Assembly: GCA_964551215.1 (NCBI GenBank)
Contig: CAZKBV010000037.1
Span: 1 to 15,584 of the forward strand
DNA: 15,584 nucleotides
Source of the DNA: JAFLUQ01 sp964551215
GTDB lineage: Bacteria > Bacillota > Clostridia > UMGS1883
Direction: 5' to 3'
Made by a program: the position numbers and the translations under genes. Within the stretch, counting starts at the first letter, position 1, and each line of letters begins with the position of its first letter. This document shows, in pieces, positions 7,603 to 14,986 of the stretch. Under the pieces are notes generated by a model that saw only the letters and a program-made list of their open reading frames with translations, had not been told where the DNA came from and ran no database searches.

Positions 7603-8103
7603 ATGAGTTACAATATTGGCGACGCGATAGTTTATCCCATACACGGAGCCGGGATAATAGAAGGGATAGAGGAAAGAAAAGTACTTGGGGAAGTCAGGGA
7701 ATATTATGTTATGAAGCTGCCCTGCGGCGATATGAAGGTAATGATACCCATAAACAATCTTGAAGGTATCGGAATCAGAAATGTAATTTCAAGCTCCGAA
7801 GCAGACGACGTCATTAAGTGCTTTGAGGAAAGCAACAGCGTTGTGAACAGTAATTGGAACAAGAGATTCAGAGAAAATATGACAAGAATAAAAAGCGGAA
7901 ATCTTTACGAGGTGGCCGCGGTTTTGAAAAGCCTTATGATGCGGGATCGCAGCAAGGGGCTTTCCACAGGGGAAAGAAAAATGCTCTCCAATGCCAAGCA
8001 GATTCTTATAAGCGAGATAGTTATGGCTAAGGAGACATCTAACGAGGAGATAGAAAACAGGCTTTACAGCATTGTGGACAGGCAGCTGAAAGAAGCAAAA
8101 TAA
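7603..8103 (+). CDS. CarD family transcriptional regulator
   Basis: At 166 residues, this has the CarD/CdnL/TRCF-type RNA polymerase interaction domain at the N-terminus: MSYNIGDAIVYPIHGAG, then the VREYYVMKLPCGDMKVMIPINN strands, typical of the Tudor-like fold that binds the beta subunit. The rest (about 75-166) is helical and basic, as in the CarD C-terminal domain that contacts promoter DNA and stabilises open complexes. The start at 7603 is chosen over an in-frame ATG at 7567 because GGAGGAG (7590-7596) is 6 nt upstream and the family N-terminus begins here. The downstream ispD-ispF order is the same as in mycobacteria and many Clostridia. The stop codon lies in a short tandem repeat. The target promoters in this organism are unknown. 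Confidence 0.93.
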   Translation: MSYNIGDAIVYPIHGAGIIEGIEERKVLGEVREYYVMKLPCGDMKVMIPINNLEGIGIRNVISSSEADDVIKCFEESNSVVNSNWNKRFRENMTRIKSGNLYEVAAVLKSLMMRDRSKGLSTGERKMLSNAKQILISEIVMAKETSNEEIENRLYSIVDRQLKEAK

Positions 8104-8129
8104 TAAGCAAAATAATAAGCAAAATAACA
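8094..8129 (+). repeat. Three tandem copies of a 12-bp unit over the carD-family stop codon
   Basis: AGCAAAATAATA occurs at 8094-8105 and 8106-8117, followed by AGCAAAATAACA at 8118-8129. The unit is a multiple of three and contains the last codons and stop, so the reading frame runs into five TAA codons in succession, two pairs and a single. Slippage duplication is the likely origin. Confidence 0.9.
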
Positions 8130-8260
8130 TAAGGGCATCGCTGAAAACCGTTTTGAAAAAATCCGTAGGGGGGGTCTATACGCTACAGGCTTTTTTCTTA
8201 GGCATGGTTTTCGGAGCTATCCGTCAGTTTGATTTTAAACCCGAAAAAAGGAGGACAGCT

Positions 8261-8962
8261 ATGGATATTGACAAAAAAAGGGTTTCGGCCATAATAGTTG
8301 CGGCGGGGCGTTCCACAAGGATGGGAGCGAACAAGATGCTGCTGGAGCTTGGCTCCATGACGGTTTTTGAGCGTACGCTCAGGGCGTTTGAGGATTGTCC
8401 GGCGGTGGATGAGACGGTGGTTGTTTCTTCCGAGGAAAATATCGCCGCCTACAGGAACATCGTTCGGGAAAAGCTCATATCGAAGGTTACGGCCATAGTG
8501 GGCGGCGGCTCCGACCGAGGCGAAAGCGTAAGGAAGGGGCTGGAGGCTTGCGGCAAGGAAGCGGAGATTATTCTTATCCACGACGGCGCCCGTCCCCTTA
8601 TAAAGCCGGAAAGTATCGAGGCTGTGGCCGAGGCGGCGGCGGAGTACGGCGCGGCGGCGGTAGGCCAGCAAAGCACCGATACCATCAAAAGGATAGATGA
8701 CGAGGGCTTTGCCGTGGAGACTGTGGACAGACTGCATACCGTCAGAATTCAGACTCCCCAAGGCTTCAAAAGGGAAATTATTGAAAGCGCCTACGAAAAA
8801 GCGGCCAAGGAGGGCTTTGAAGGTACCGACGACTGCTCTCTTACGGAACGCATGGGAGTAAAGGCAAAAATGATATATCTTAATTATGTCAATATAAAGC
8901 TGACCGCTCCCGGCGACCTTACGCTGGCGACGGCGGTGCTGAGGGAAAGAGGAAAGCTATGA
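8261..8962 (+). CDS. ispD: 2-C-methyl-D-erythritol 4-phosphate cytidylyltransferase
   Basis: IspD joins CTP and MEP to give CDP-ME, the third step of the MEP isoprenoid route, in the cytoplasm. The 234-residue product has the nucleotidyltransferase signature AIIVAAGRSTRMGANK (10-25), with Arg20 and Lys25 for CTP phosphate binding. It also has HDGARP (107-112), TDTIKRID, and the C-terminal RIQTPQGFK and GTDDCSL motifs that bind substrate and metal. The start at 8261 is supported by AAGGAGG 6 nt upstream and the normal N-terminus; the frame stays open 36 codons further upstream to 8153, but without a fitting ribosome site and with no family similarity. The stop overlaps the ispF start (ATGA), so the two enzymes are made together. 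Confidence 0.97.
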   Translation: MDIDKKRVSAIIVAAGRSTRMGANKMLLELGSMTVFERTLRAFEDCPAVDETVVVSSEENIAAYRNIVREKLISKVTAIVGGGSDRGESVRKGLEACGKEAEIILIHDGARPLIKPESIEAVAEAAAEYGAAAVGQQSTDTIKRIDDEGFAVETVDRLHTVRIQTPQGFKREIIESAYEKAAKEGFEGTDDCSLTERMGVKAKMIYLNYVNIKLTAPGDLTLATAVLRERGKL

Positions 8963-9426
8963 GGATAGGCTACGGCTGTGACAGCCACCGTCTTGAGGAA
9001 GGCCGGCGGCTGGTTCTGGGAGGAATTGAGATTCCGTTTGATAAAGGGCTTTTGGGCCACAGCGACGCCGACGCCCTCTGCCACGCGGTGATAGACGCTC
9101 TTTTCGGAGCGGCAAGACTTGGAGATATAGGCTCTCATTTTCCGGATACAGACGAAAGGTATAAGGGCGCGGACAGCGTTGAGCTTCTCCGCGAAGCGGG
9201 GCGGCTTGTGAGGGAAAGGGGCTACGAAATAGAAAATATAGATTCGGTGATAATAGCCCAAAGGCCGAAAATGGCTCCGTTCATAAACGCTATGCGCGAA
9301 AAAATGGCCTTAGCGCTGGAAACAGATCCGGACAGGATAAGCGTAAAGGCTAAAACCAACGAAAAAATGGGCTTTACAGGCCGTGAAGAAGGAATCGAAG
9401 CCCGCGCCGTGTGTCTGCTTGTATAA
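8959..9426 (+). CDS. ispF: 2-C-methyl-D-erythritol 2,4-cyclodiphosphate synthase
   Basis: IspF cyclises CDP-ME-2-phosphate to MEcPP with release of CMP in the MEP route; the family works as a trimer. The 155-residue product is standard length and has the zinc ligands Asp8, His10 and His42 (YGCDSHR and LCHAV). It also has GHSDADAL (33-40), DIGSHFPDTD, and the CMP-binding KAKTNEKMGFTGREEGIEA region near the C-terminus. A ribosome site (AGAGGA) lies in the ispD tail about 5 nt before ATG. The intermediate enzyme IspE is not encoded in this window. A hairpin with a T-run follows the stop codon. Confidence 0.97.
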   Translation: MRIGYGCDSHRLEEGRRLVLGGIEIPFDKGLLGHSDADALCHAVIDALFGAARLGDIGSHFPDTDERYKGADSVELLREAGRLVRERGYEIENIDSVIIAQRPKMAPFINAMREKMALALETDPDRISVKAKTNEKMGFTGREEGIEARAVCLLV

Positions 9427-9445
9427 ACCCGTATAAAAATAAACG

Positions 9446-9477
9446 CTCTGTGGAAAAATATTTCCGCAGAGTTTTTT
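9446..9477 (+). terminator. Terminator-like hairpin between ispF and htrA
   Basis: CTCTGTGGAAA (9446-9456), a 4-nt AATA loop, TTTCCGCAGAG (9461-9471) with one G-T pair, then six T (9472-9477). It is a good intrinsic terminator for carD-ispD-ispF. The htrA ribosome site begins only 4 nt later and no promoter is visible between, so partial read-through or conditional opening is implied if htrA has no other promoter. Confidence 0.85.
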
Positions 9478-9493
9478 ATAGGGGTGAGTAAGG

Positions 9494-10609
9494 TTGAAAA
9501 AATTTGCTAAAGCGGCATTTTGGGCGGTGTTTTCCTTCGGACTTGTTACCGCGGCGGGCATAACCGCCGGCGGGCTTTACATTACCTTTACCCAGAAGGT
9601 TGAGGATGACGCAAGGGCGAACACGAGAGTCGCGGCGGAAGGAAGCATAGTTCCCATTGCCTCGGAGGAAACAGAGGACGCGCCTACCCTGTCGGACATG
9701 ATAGAGGAGGTGCTTCCGTCGGTGGTGGGAGTTTCCGCGTCTGCCGAGGAGAGCGGCAAGGCCGTATATATGGGCAGCGGAGTCATAGTTACCGAAGACG
9801 GGTATATCATTACGAATCAGCACGTTATAGGAAACGGCAAGGGAAAAATCGCCGTGACACTGTATAACGGGACGGTTCGCGAGGCGGCGGAAATATGGAG
9901 CGACAGCGCCCTTGATTTGGCCGTAATAAAAATAAACGGCGGCAGATATACCAAGGCGCGCATGGGGGACTGCGAAAAGCTGAGAGTGGGGGAAAGCGTA
10001 ATTGCCATAGGCAATCCTCTCAGTATGCAGTTCGAGCGCACCGTAACGGCGGGCATAGTAAGCGCCCTTAACAGAATGATAACCGTGGACAACGACGGGA
10101 TTTCCGGCAGTATGGAGGATCTTATACAGACGGACGCTTCCATAAATCCCGGAAACAGCGGCGGCCCTCTTATAAATTCCGCCGGAGAGGTTGTGGGCAT
10201 AAACACCATAAAGGTATCTGCGGCGGAGGGAATGGGCTTTGCCGTGCCTATAAACCTATGCGCTCCGGTGGTGGAGAGAATAAAAAGCATGGGGGAATTT
10301 AAAACTCCATATCTGGGGCTTTACGCCTACACTTCGGAAGCGGCGAGATACCTAAACAAAAGCTCCGGCTTCAGCCGAGGGCTGTACGTCGCGAAGCTGG
10401 ATCCGTCGGGGCCGGCCTTTAACAGCGGAATACGCTACGGCGACATAATAATGTATATAGACGGTCAAGAGGTCAATTCCATGCTGGCGTTGAGAAAGCA
10501 GCTCTTTAACCACCAGCCCGGGGAAAGCGTTAAAATATCCTTCCTTCGGGAGGACTCCCTTCGGGAAATTGCCGTAACCTTGGGAGAAACGGCGCAAGGA
10601 GAACAGTAA
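9494..10609 (+). CDS. htrA: HtrA/DegP-type serine protease with PDZ domain
   Basis: Membrane-anchored HtrA proteases degrade misfolded proteins outside the membrane. The 371-residue product has an N-terminal hydrophobic anchor (about 6-33). The trypsin-like domain has catalytic His110 (TNQHVIGNG), Asp141 (SALDLAVIKI) and Ser222 (NPGNSGGPL). A single PDZ domain (about 272-365) includes the SGIRYGDIIMYIDG block. The cytoplasmic part is only a few residues, shorter than in Bacillus HtrA. The start is a TTG at 9494 with GGGGTGA 6 nt upstream; this gives MKKFAK before the anchor, and no better ATG exists. Its link to the isoprenoid operon is by position only, because a terminator-like hairpin lies between them. 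Confidence 0.95.
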   Translation: MKKFAKAAFWAVFSFGLVTAAGITAGGLYITFTQKVEDDARANTRVAAEGSIVPIASEETEDAPTLSDMIEEVLPSVVGVSASAEESGKAVYMGSGVIVTEDGYIITNQHVIGNGKGKIAVTLYNGTVREAAEIWSDSALDLAVIKINGGRYTKARMGDCEKLRVGESVIAIGNPLSMQFERTVTAGIVSALNRMITVDNDGISGSMEDLIQTDASINPGNSGGPLINSAGEVVGINTIKVSAAEGMGFAVPINLCAPVVERIKSMGEFKTPYLGLYAYTSEAARYLNKSSGFSRGLYVAKLDPSGPAFNSGIRYGDIIMYIDGQEVNSMLALRKQLFNHQPGESVKISFLREDSLREIAVTLGETAQGEQ

Positions 10610-10621
10610 CGCGGCGGAGGA

Positions 10622-10640
10622 TTGTTAAAAATGTTGACAA
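10622..10640 (+). promoter_or_regulatory. Possible Rex operator overlapping the rex -35 box
   Basis: TTGTTAAAAATGTTGACAA is an imperfect inverted repeat (7 of 9 arm positions match around a central A) that resembles the Rex consensus TTGTTAA-N4-TTAACAA. The half-site spacing is one base longer than the usual 18-bp site, which weakens the call. Its position over the -35 element would fit autorepression. Confidence 0.35.
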
Positions 10641-10662
10641 GTCGGACTTTTTATATTATAAT
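10634..10662 (+). promoter_or_regulatory. Consensus sigma-A promoter of the rex operon
   Basis: TTGACA (10634-10639), 17-nt spacer, TATAAT (10657-10662): a perfect match to the vegetative consensus. The predicted start is near 10669, which leaves an untranslated leader of about 210 nt before the rex ATG at 10879. Confidence 0.88.
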
Positions 10663-10668
10663 ATTATT

Positions 10669-10878
10669 GAATTTTATTTTTACCGGCGGAAGTGGTAGGC
10701 TTGAAAAAATTAAAATTAATGAATAAAGAAAAATCCCCGTAACAAACAAACCTTGTGCGCCAAGGTATATTTTCCTCGATTACGGTATAACTACGGTATA
10801 ACAAAAAATCAGCCTCGGGTCCGCGCTTTCATTACTGTTTGCGCCGACTGTTCGCGGCGGAATGGAGATTATGATACA
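10669..10878 (+). other. Long 5' leader of rex with hairpin and tandem 11-mers
   Basis: The leader contains a small hairpin, ACCTTG (10750-10755), loop TGCGC, CAAGGT (10761-10766), followed by ATATTTT. It also has two abutting perfect 11-bp copies of TACGGTATAAC (10781-10791, 10792-10802). Two tiny ORFs are possible: a TTG-initiated 13-codon Lys-rich one at 10701-10742, and ATG ATA CAA TGA at 10871-10882 overlapping the rex start. I recognise no known riboswitch class here. Confidence 0.45.
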
Positions 10879-11532
10879 ATGAGCAAAAAGGTTCCGGAGG
10901 TTGTGGCTCACAGGCTGCCCAGATATTACAGGTATCTGGGCGAGCTTGCGGAAAACGGCGTCACAAGAATATCCTCCGCGGCTCTCAGCAAAAAAATGAG
11001 GGCCACAGCTTCGCAAATACGTCAAGACCTGAATATGTTCGGGGGCTTCGGTCAACAGGGCTACGGCTATAATGTCGCCGAGCTGCATAATACAATAGGC
11101 GAAATTCTCGGACTTAACAACAAATTTAAAATAATCATCATAGGCGGCGGAAATATTGGCCGCGCGGTGGCGAACTACGCCGGATTCAGGCGCAGAGGCT
11201 TTGACATTGCCGCCGTTTTTGAATGTAAGCGGGAGCTTATCGGCACATCTATAAACAATGTTCCCGTTCTGGACATAGACAGTCTCGAAAGCTACTGCGC
11301 CGAAAACAAACCCCAAATCGCCGCCATAGCCGTACCCAAAGCCGCCGCGTACAGCGTGGCGGAGCGGCTGCAGAGGTGCGGAATCGAGGGAATATGGAAC
11401 TTTTCCCATGCCGATTTGGAATGTAGCGTCCCTGTGGAAAGCGTGCATATGTCCGACAGTCTTATGACGCTCAGCTACCGCATAAGCGAAAATATCAAAA
11501 ACAAGCGGGAGGAAAACCATGAAAATAACTAA
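10879..11532 (+). CDS. rex: Redox-sensing transcriptional repressor Rex
   Basis: Rex represses fermentation and respiration genes when NADH/NAD+ is low and leaves DNA when NADH binds. The 217-residue product has the N-terminal winged helix with RLPRYYRYL (11-19), the recognition region SKKMRATASQIRQDLNMFGG, and a C-terminal Rossmann domain with GGGNIG (89-94) and the domain-swap helix at the end (DSLMTLSYRISENI). The frame is open for 42 more codons upstream, but that extension is Cys/Arg-rich with no family match, and GGAG (10864-10867) lies 11 nt before the ATG at 10879. The 3' end overlaps the next gene by 14 nt. Its regulatory targets cannot be listed from one window, although a possible operator lies at its own promoter. 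Confidence 0.96.
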   Translation: MSKKVPEVVAHRLPRYYRYLGELAENGVTRISSAALSKKMRATASQIRQDLNMFGGFGQQGYGYNVAELHNTIGEILGLNNKFKIIIIGGGNIGRAVANYAGFRRRGFDIAAVFECKRELIGTSINNVPVLDIDSLESYCAENKPQIAAIAVPKAAAYSVAERLQRCGIEGIWNFSHADLECSVPVESVHMSDSLMTLSYRISENIKNKREENHENN

Positions 11533-12925
11533 ATTTATTACGGCGATTTTGCTGGCGGCGGTAACGCTTCTGCCCTTTACGACAAAAGCCGCCGCCAGAA
11601 TACCGGTATACCGAGTTGACGACGCGCTTTTGTTTTTCGACAAGGCTTCGGGGGAAATTACGGGCTTTGCAGGGGAGCCGGAACAGCTCAGCGTGCCGGC
11701 GTACATAGGCGGATATAAGGTAAATTCCATAGGCACGGGAGCCTTTGCGGACTGCCGCAGTCTTAAAAAGGTCGCTGTCGCCGAGGGGATAACCTCTATC
11801 GGAGAAAGAGCCTTTTACCAGTGCCAAGCTTTAACCGAGGCGGTTATCCCCGCTTCGGTATCGTCTATCGGCGACAGCGCCTTCCGCGCTTGCTCCGCTC
11901 TCAGCGATATAACCTTTAACGGCCCTGTGGACAGAATTGAGGTAAACGCCTTTGACGGCACCCTCTGGCGGCTCAGCGGCGATTATGTTATCGCCGGACA
12001 GACACTGCTGTTAAAGTATAACGGGCAGGACGAAAATCCGCAGATTCCCTACGGAGTAAAGACGATAGCCCCCAAGGCCTTCGCGTATAACACCGTAATA
12101 AAAAGCGTCACCCTCCCCCAAGGGGTTACGGAAATAGGCGACAACGCGTTCGTACACTGCTACAGTCTGGAAAGCATAAGCTTCCCCGACACTTTGACCA
12201 CCGTCGGGCTGGGAGCGTTTGACGATACAATCTGGCTAAGAAGCAGGGAGGAAGAGTTCGTCTGCGTAAACGGAATACTTGTGGCGTACAACGGCCAAGG
12301 CGGCTGCGTAAACGTTCCCCCCGGAGTCACAAGCATAAGCAGCGGCGCGTTTATGTCCAACGAAAGGATAACCGCCGTTTCCCTTCCGGAGGGTCTTGCT
12401 TCCATAGGAGAAGCGGCCTTCGCCGATACAAACTCACTTTTGACGGTGGTAATTCCCGACTCCGTTGTGTGGATAGACGATTACGCCTTTGCCGGTTCCC
12501 AAAACGTAACTCTTTTCGGAAGCTCCGGCTCCTACGCGGAGTATTATTCAAAAATCAATTCCGTTACGTTTTCCCTGCCCATATCGGTTGACGTAAATTC
12601 GGAGGGAGTGTATTTCGACGTATGGCCGGTAATAATCGGCTCGTCGGCGTACGTCCCCATGCGCGCCGTAATGGAAAAGCTGGGGCTTAGCGTATACTGG
12701 AACGACGCCCGACGGGAGGTTACCGTGACCGACGGCGAAAAAACCGTTGTTTCTCAGGTCGGAAGCAGCTTCGTCACCGTGGACGGCGAACGTCTCGAAA
12801 CGGAGGCCGCCCCCGTAATGATGCGGGACAGAGTGCTTCTTCCGGTGAGATTTTTCGCCGAAATATTCGGCTTCGACGTGTCGTGGAACGACGAAAACCG
12901 CAGTGTTGAAATTAAAGGAAATTAA
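11519..12925 (+). CDS. BspA-type leucine-rich-repeat secreted protein with copper-amine-oxidase-like stalk domain
   Basis: At 468 residues, this has a signal peptide (about 1-26, ending TKAAA). An array of BspA-type repeats (LRR_5, about 55-345) follows, with the pattern SIGxxAFxxCxxLxxVxIPxxV. Interleaved non-repeat turns include LLLKYNGQ and ILVAYNGQG. A C-terminal domain (about 350-468) has two related halves, VPMRAVMEKLGLSVYWND and LPVRFFAEIFGFDVSWND, which is the copper amine oxidase N-terminal-like stalk domain (PF07833) common in clostridial surface proteins. No LPXTG or SLH anchor is seen, so it may be secreted or held by the stalk domain. Such proteins are usually adhesive or wall-associated; the ligand is unknown. 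GGGAGG (11507-11512) lies 6 nt before ATG, which sits within rex. It is very likely cotranscribed with rex and cls. Confidence 0.92.
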   Translation: MKITKFITAILLAAVTLLPFTTKAAARIPVYRVDDALLFFDKASGEITGFAGEPEQLSVPAYIGGYKVNSIGTGAFADCRSLKKVAVAEGITSIGERAFYQCQALTEAVIPASVSSIGDSAFRACSALSDITFNGPVDRIEVNAFDGTLWRLSGDYVIAGQTLLLKYNGQDENPQIPYGVKTIAPKAFAYNTVIKSVTLPQGVTEIGDNAFVHCYSLESISFPDTLTTVGLGAFDDTIWLRSREEEFVCVNGILVAYNGQGGCVNVPPGVTSISSGAFMSNERITAVSLPEGLASIGEAAFADTNSLLTVVIPDSVVWIDDYAFAGSQNVTLFGSSGSYAEYYSKINSVTFSLPISVDVNSEGVYFDVWPVIIGSSAYVPMRAVMEKLGLSVYWNDARREVTVTDGEKTVVSQVGSSFVTVDGERLETEAAPVMMRDRVLLPVRFFAEIFGFDVSWNDENRSVEIKGN

Positions 12926-12928
12926 AAT

Positions 12929-14494
12929 ATGTTAAATTTATTCGGCAATAAAAAAATGCGCGGCAAGCTGAAACGCGTATTGTTCAGCCAAGCCGTAATA
13001 GTGGCGCTGCTGCTTGTAATACAGCTTGTTTTTCTGCTTTTCGTGGTGCTTAAAGCAAGGGAATACATGATGTATCTGGATATACTTCTCATGCTTTTGA
13101 CGGCAGGGGTAATAATATACATTGTCAACAGCGACAAAAACCCGAACTATAAGCTGGCGTGGGTCACGGCGGTAATGCTTGTGCCTCTGTTCGGAGGGCT
13201 GTTTTACCTGTTTATCCAAGGGCAAACCGCCACGAGACGGTTTTTCCAGAGGGTAAAGAAAATCGACAAGGCTTTTACCGGCAAAATTCCTCAGGATCCG
13301 AAAATTCTGGAGGAAATAAAGCTCGCCCACCCCAACCGCTTCAATACGGTGAGCTATACAAATCTTAACGAGTACGTGGCCTACAGCGTATTTAAAAACA
13401 CCTCCGTTACATATTACCCCTCCGGGGAAAAGTGCTGGCCGGATATGCTGACGGAGCTTGAAAAAGCGGAAAAGTACATCTTTTTGGAATACTTTATCAT
13501 AGGCATGGGCGAAATGTGGGACAGTATTTTGAAAATACTTAAGGAAAAGGCCGCGAACGGGGTGGACGTAAGGGTAATGTACGACGGAGTGGGCAGTCTT
13601 TTGCAAATGCCAAAGCGCTACCCCGACGAAATGAAAAAGTACGGCATAAAATGTCGGGCGTTTATGCCCTTCGTCCCCTTCCTTTCCACCCTTCAAAATA
13701 ACCGCGACCACCGCAAAATCATGGTTATAGACGGAAAGGTTGCCTTTAACGGCGGAGTAAACCTCGCCGACGAATACGTAAACGTAAAACACCCCTTGGG
13801 CTATTGGAAGGACACGGCGGTGCGCCTGAGGGGCGACGGAGCCTACAGCTTCGCGATTATATTTTTGCAAATGTGGCAGGTCGCGGAAAAAACCCCCATA
13901 AACCCCGACGCCTTTCGCCCCGAGGTGTGCGCCGTGCCTGAGGCGGAAGGGTACGTTATGCCCTACGCCGACGCCCCCAACGACGACTTTCAAATAGGGG
14001 AATTTGTATATTTGGATATAATAAACCGAGCGCGGGATTACGTCCATATCATGACCCCCTATCTTATCTTGGACGACACCATGAAAACCTCCCTCACCAA
14101 CGCCGCGAGAAGCGGAGTTGACGTAAAAATCATAATCCCCTCCAAGGCCGACCACTGGTACGCCTATTATGTGGCTCTGAAATACGCCAAGGAGCTTATA
14201 AAAAAGGGAGTTGAGGTTTACGAATATTCCCCCGGCTTTATCCACGCGAAAAATTTCACCGCCGACGGCGACGTCGCCGTTGTGGGAAGCATAAATCTCG
14301 ATTACCGAAGCCTTTACCTCCACTTCGAGTGCGCCACGTGGATGTGCGGAGCTTCGGCGGTAGAAGCGGCGGAGGAGGATTTCCGCGAGACTCTCGCCGT
14401 CAGCCGCCGCCTTACGGTTGAGGATATCGACGCCCGCCCCCTGTGGAAGCGATTTTTAAGCACGGTGCTTCAATTTTTTGCGCCGCTCATGTAA
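12929..14494 (+). CDS. cls: Cardiolipin synthase (phospholipase D family)
   Basis: Cls condenses two phosphatidylglycerols into cardiolipin and glycerol at the membrane. The 521-residue product has two N-terminal membrane segments (about 15-37 and 44-62) and a PLDc_N region (NPNYKLAWVTAVMLVPLFGG...). Two PLD catalytic motifs follow: HRKIMVID (261-268) with the downstream GGVN, and HAKNFTAD (439-446) followed by GSINLDYRS. Length and layout match Firmicute Cls. It begins 3 nt after the stop of the repeat protein with AAAGGA about 9 nt before ATG, so it is the third gene of the rex operon. Only a weak AT palindrome (14494-14507) follows, not a clear terminator. Confidence 0.96.
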   Translation: MLNLFGNKKMRGKLKRVLFSQAVIVALLLVIQLVFLLFVVLKAREYMMYLDILLMLLTAGVIIYIVNSDKNPNYKLAWVTAVMLVPLFGGLFYLFIQGQTATRRFFQRVKKIDKAFTGKIPQDPKILEEIKLAHPNRFNTVSYTNLNEYVAYSVFKNTSVTYYPSGEKCWPDMLTELEKAEKYIFLEYFIIGMGEMWDSILKILKEKAANGVDVRVMYDGVGSLLQMPKRYPDEMKKYGIKCRAFMPFVPFLSTLQNNRDHRKIMVIDGKVAFNGGVNLADEYVNVKHPLGYWKDTAVRLRGDGAYSFAIIFLQMWQVAEKTPINPDAFRPEVCAVPEAEGYVMPYADAPNDDFQIGEFVYLDIINRARDYVHIMTPYLILDDTMKTSLTNAARSGVDVKIIIPSKADHWYAYYVALKYAKELIKKGVEVYEYSPGFIHAKNFTADGDVAVVGSINLDYRSLYLHFECATWMCGASAVEAAEEDFRETLAVSRRLTVEDIDARPLWKRFLSTVLQFFAPLM

Positions 14495-14511
14495 TTTTTA
14501 TAAAAATCCTA

Positions 14512-14540
14512 TTGCAATGACCGAAAAATTATGCTATAAT
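14512..14540 (+). promoter_or_regulatory. Promoter of ruvX-DUF1292
   Basis: TTGCAA (14512-14517), 17-nt spacer, TATAAT (14535-14540), predicted start near 14547. The leader to the GTG at 14562 would be only about 15 nt and includes the ribosome site. Confidence 0.82.
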
Positions 14541-14561
14541 TAATTTGCGAGGTGGTTAACG

Positions 14562-14981
14562 GTGAAAATATTGGGGCTTGATTACGGCGAAGCCAGAATC
14601 GGCCTTGCCGTCAGCGACCCGCTGTGCATGGTGGCCACCCCTTTGGAAACGATTTCCGAAAGGGATAGGGAAGCCCAGCTTCTCGCGGTGATTGAGGCGG
14701 CAAAGGCCAATAACGCCGAAAGGTTTGTTTTCGGCCTGCCTATGCGCATGGATGGAAGCGAAGGCCACAGGGCGGAATATACCCGCGCCTTCGCGGCGGA
14801 GCTTTCCGAAAGGACGGGGATACCCTTCGATATGTGGGACGAACGCCTTTCCAGCGCCGAGGCCCATCGGCTTTTGGAAAGCGGCGGCGTCAGCGGAAAA
14901 AAGCGGAAAACCAAGGTTGACAAAATCGCGGCGGTTTTGATTTTGCAAGGGTACCTCGACAGCCGGAAATTTAAGGAGTGA
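14562..14981 (+). CDS. ruvX: RuvX/YqgF: putative pre-16S rRNA nuclease (Holliday junction resolvase-like)
   Basis: The YqgF/RuvX family has an RNase H-like fold and is tied to 5' maturation of 16S rRNA; some members cleave Holliday junctions in vitro. The 139-residue product shows the family blocks ILGLDYGEARIGLAVSD (3-19, catalytic Asp7), GLPMRMDGSEG (about 59-69), WDERLSSAEAH with its conserved acidic residue (about 91-101) and KVDKIAAVLILQ (about 119-130). The start is GTG at 14562 with GAGGTGG (14549-14555) 6 nt upstream and the normal family N-terminus. The stop lies 5 nt before the DUF1292 ATG. The pair ruvX-DUF1292 is common in Clostridia. Confidence 0.96.
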   Translation: MKILGLDYGEARIGLAVSDPLCMVATPLETISERDREAQLLAVIEAAKANNAERFVFGLPMRMDGSEGHRAEYTRAFAAELSERTGIPFDMWDERLSSAEAHRLLESGGVSGKKRKTKVDKIAAVLILQGYLDSRKFKE

Positions 14982-14986
14982 TTGAC

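Noticed and set aside
10780..11736. 318-codon minus-strand frame over rex and its leader
   Set aside because: It overlaps the clearly assigned rex and the start of the repeat protein, with no recognisable domain or promoter.
12938..14323. 461-codon open frame on the minus strand opposite cls
   Set aside because: The plus strand here encodes a full cardiolipin synthase with both catalytic motifs. The antisense frame has no ribosome site, no family similarity and arises from the codon bias of the real gene.
14494..14507. ATTTTTATAAAAAT palindrome after cls as a terminator
   Set aside because: It has no loop, no GC pairs and no separate T-run, so it is not a convincing intrinsic terminator.
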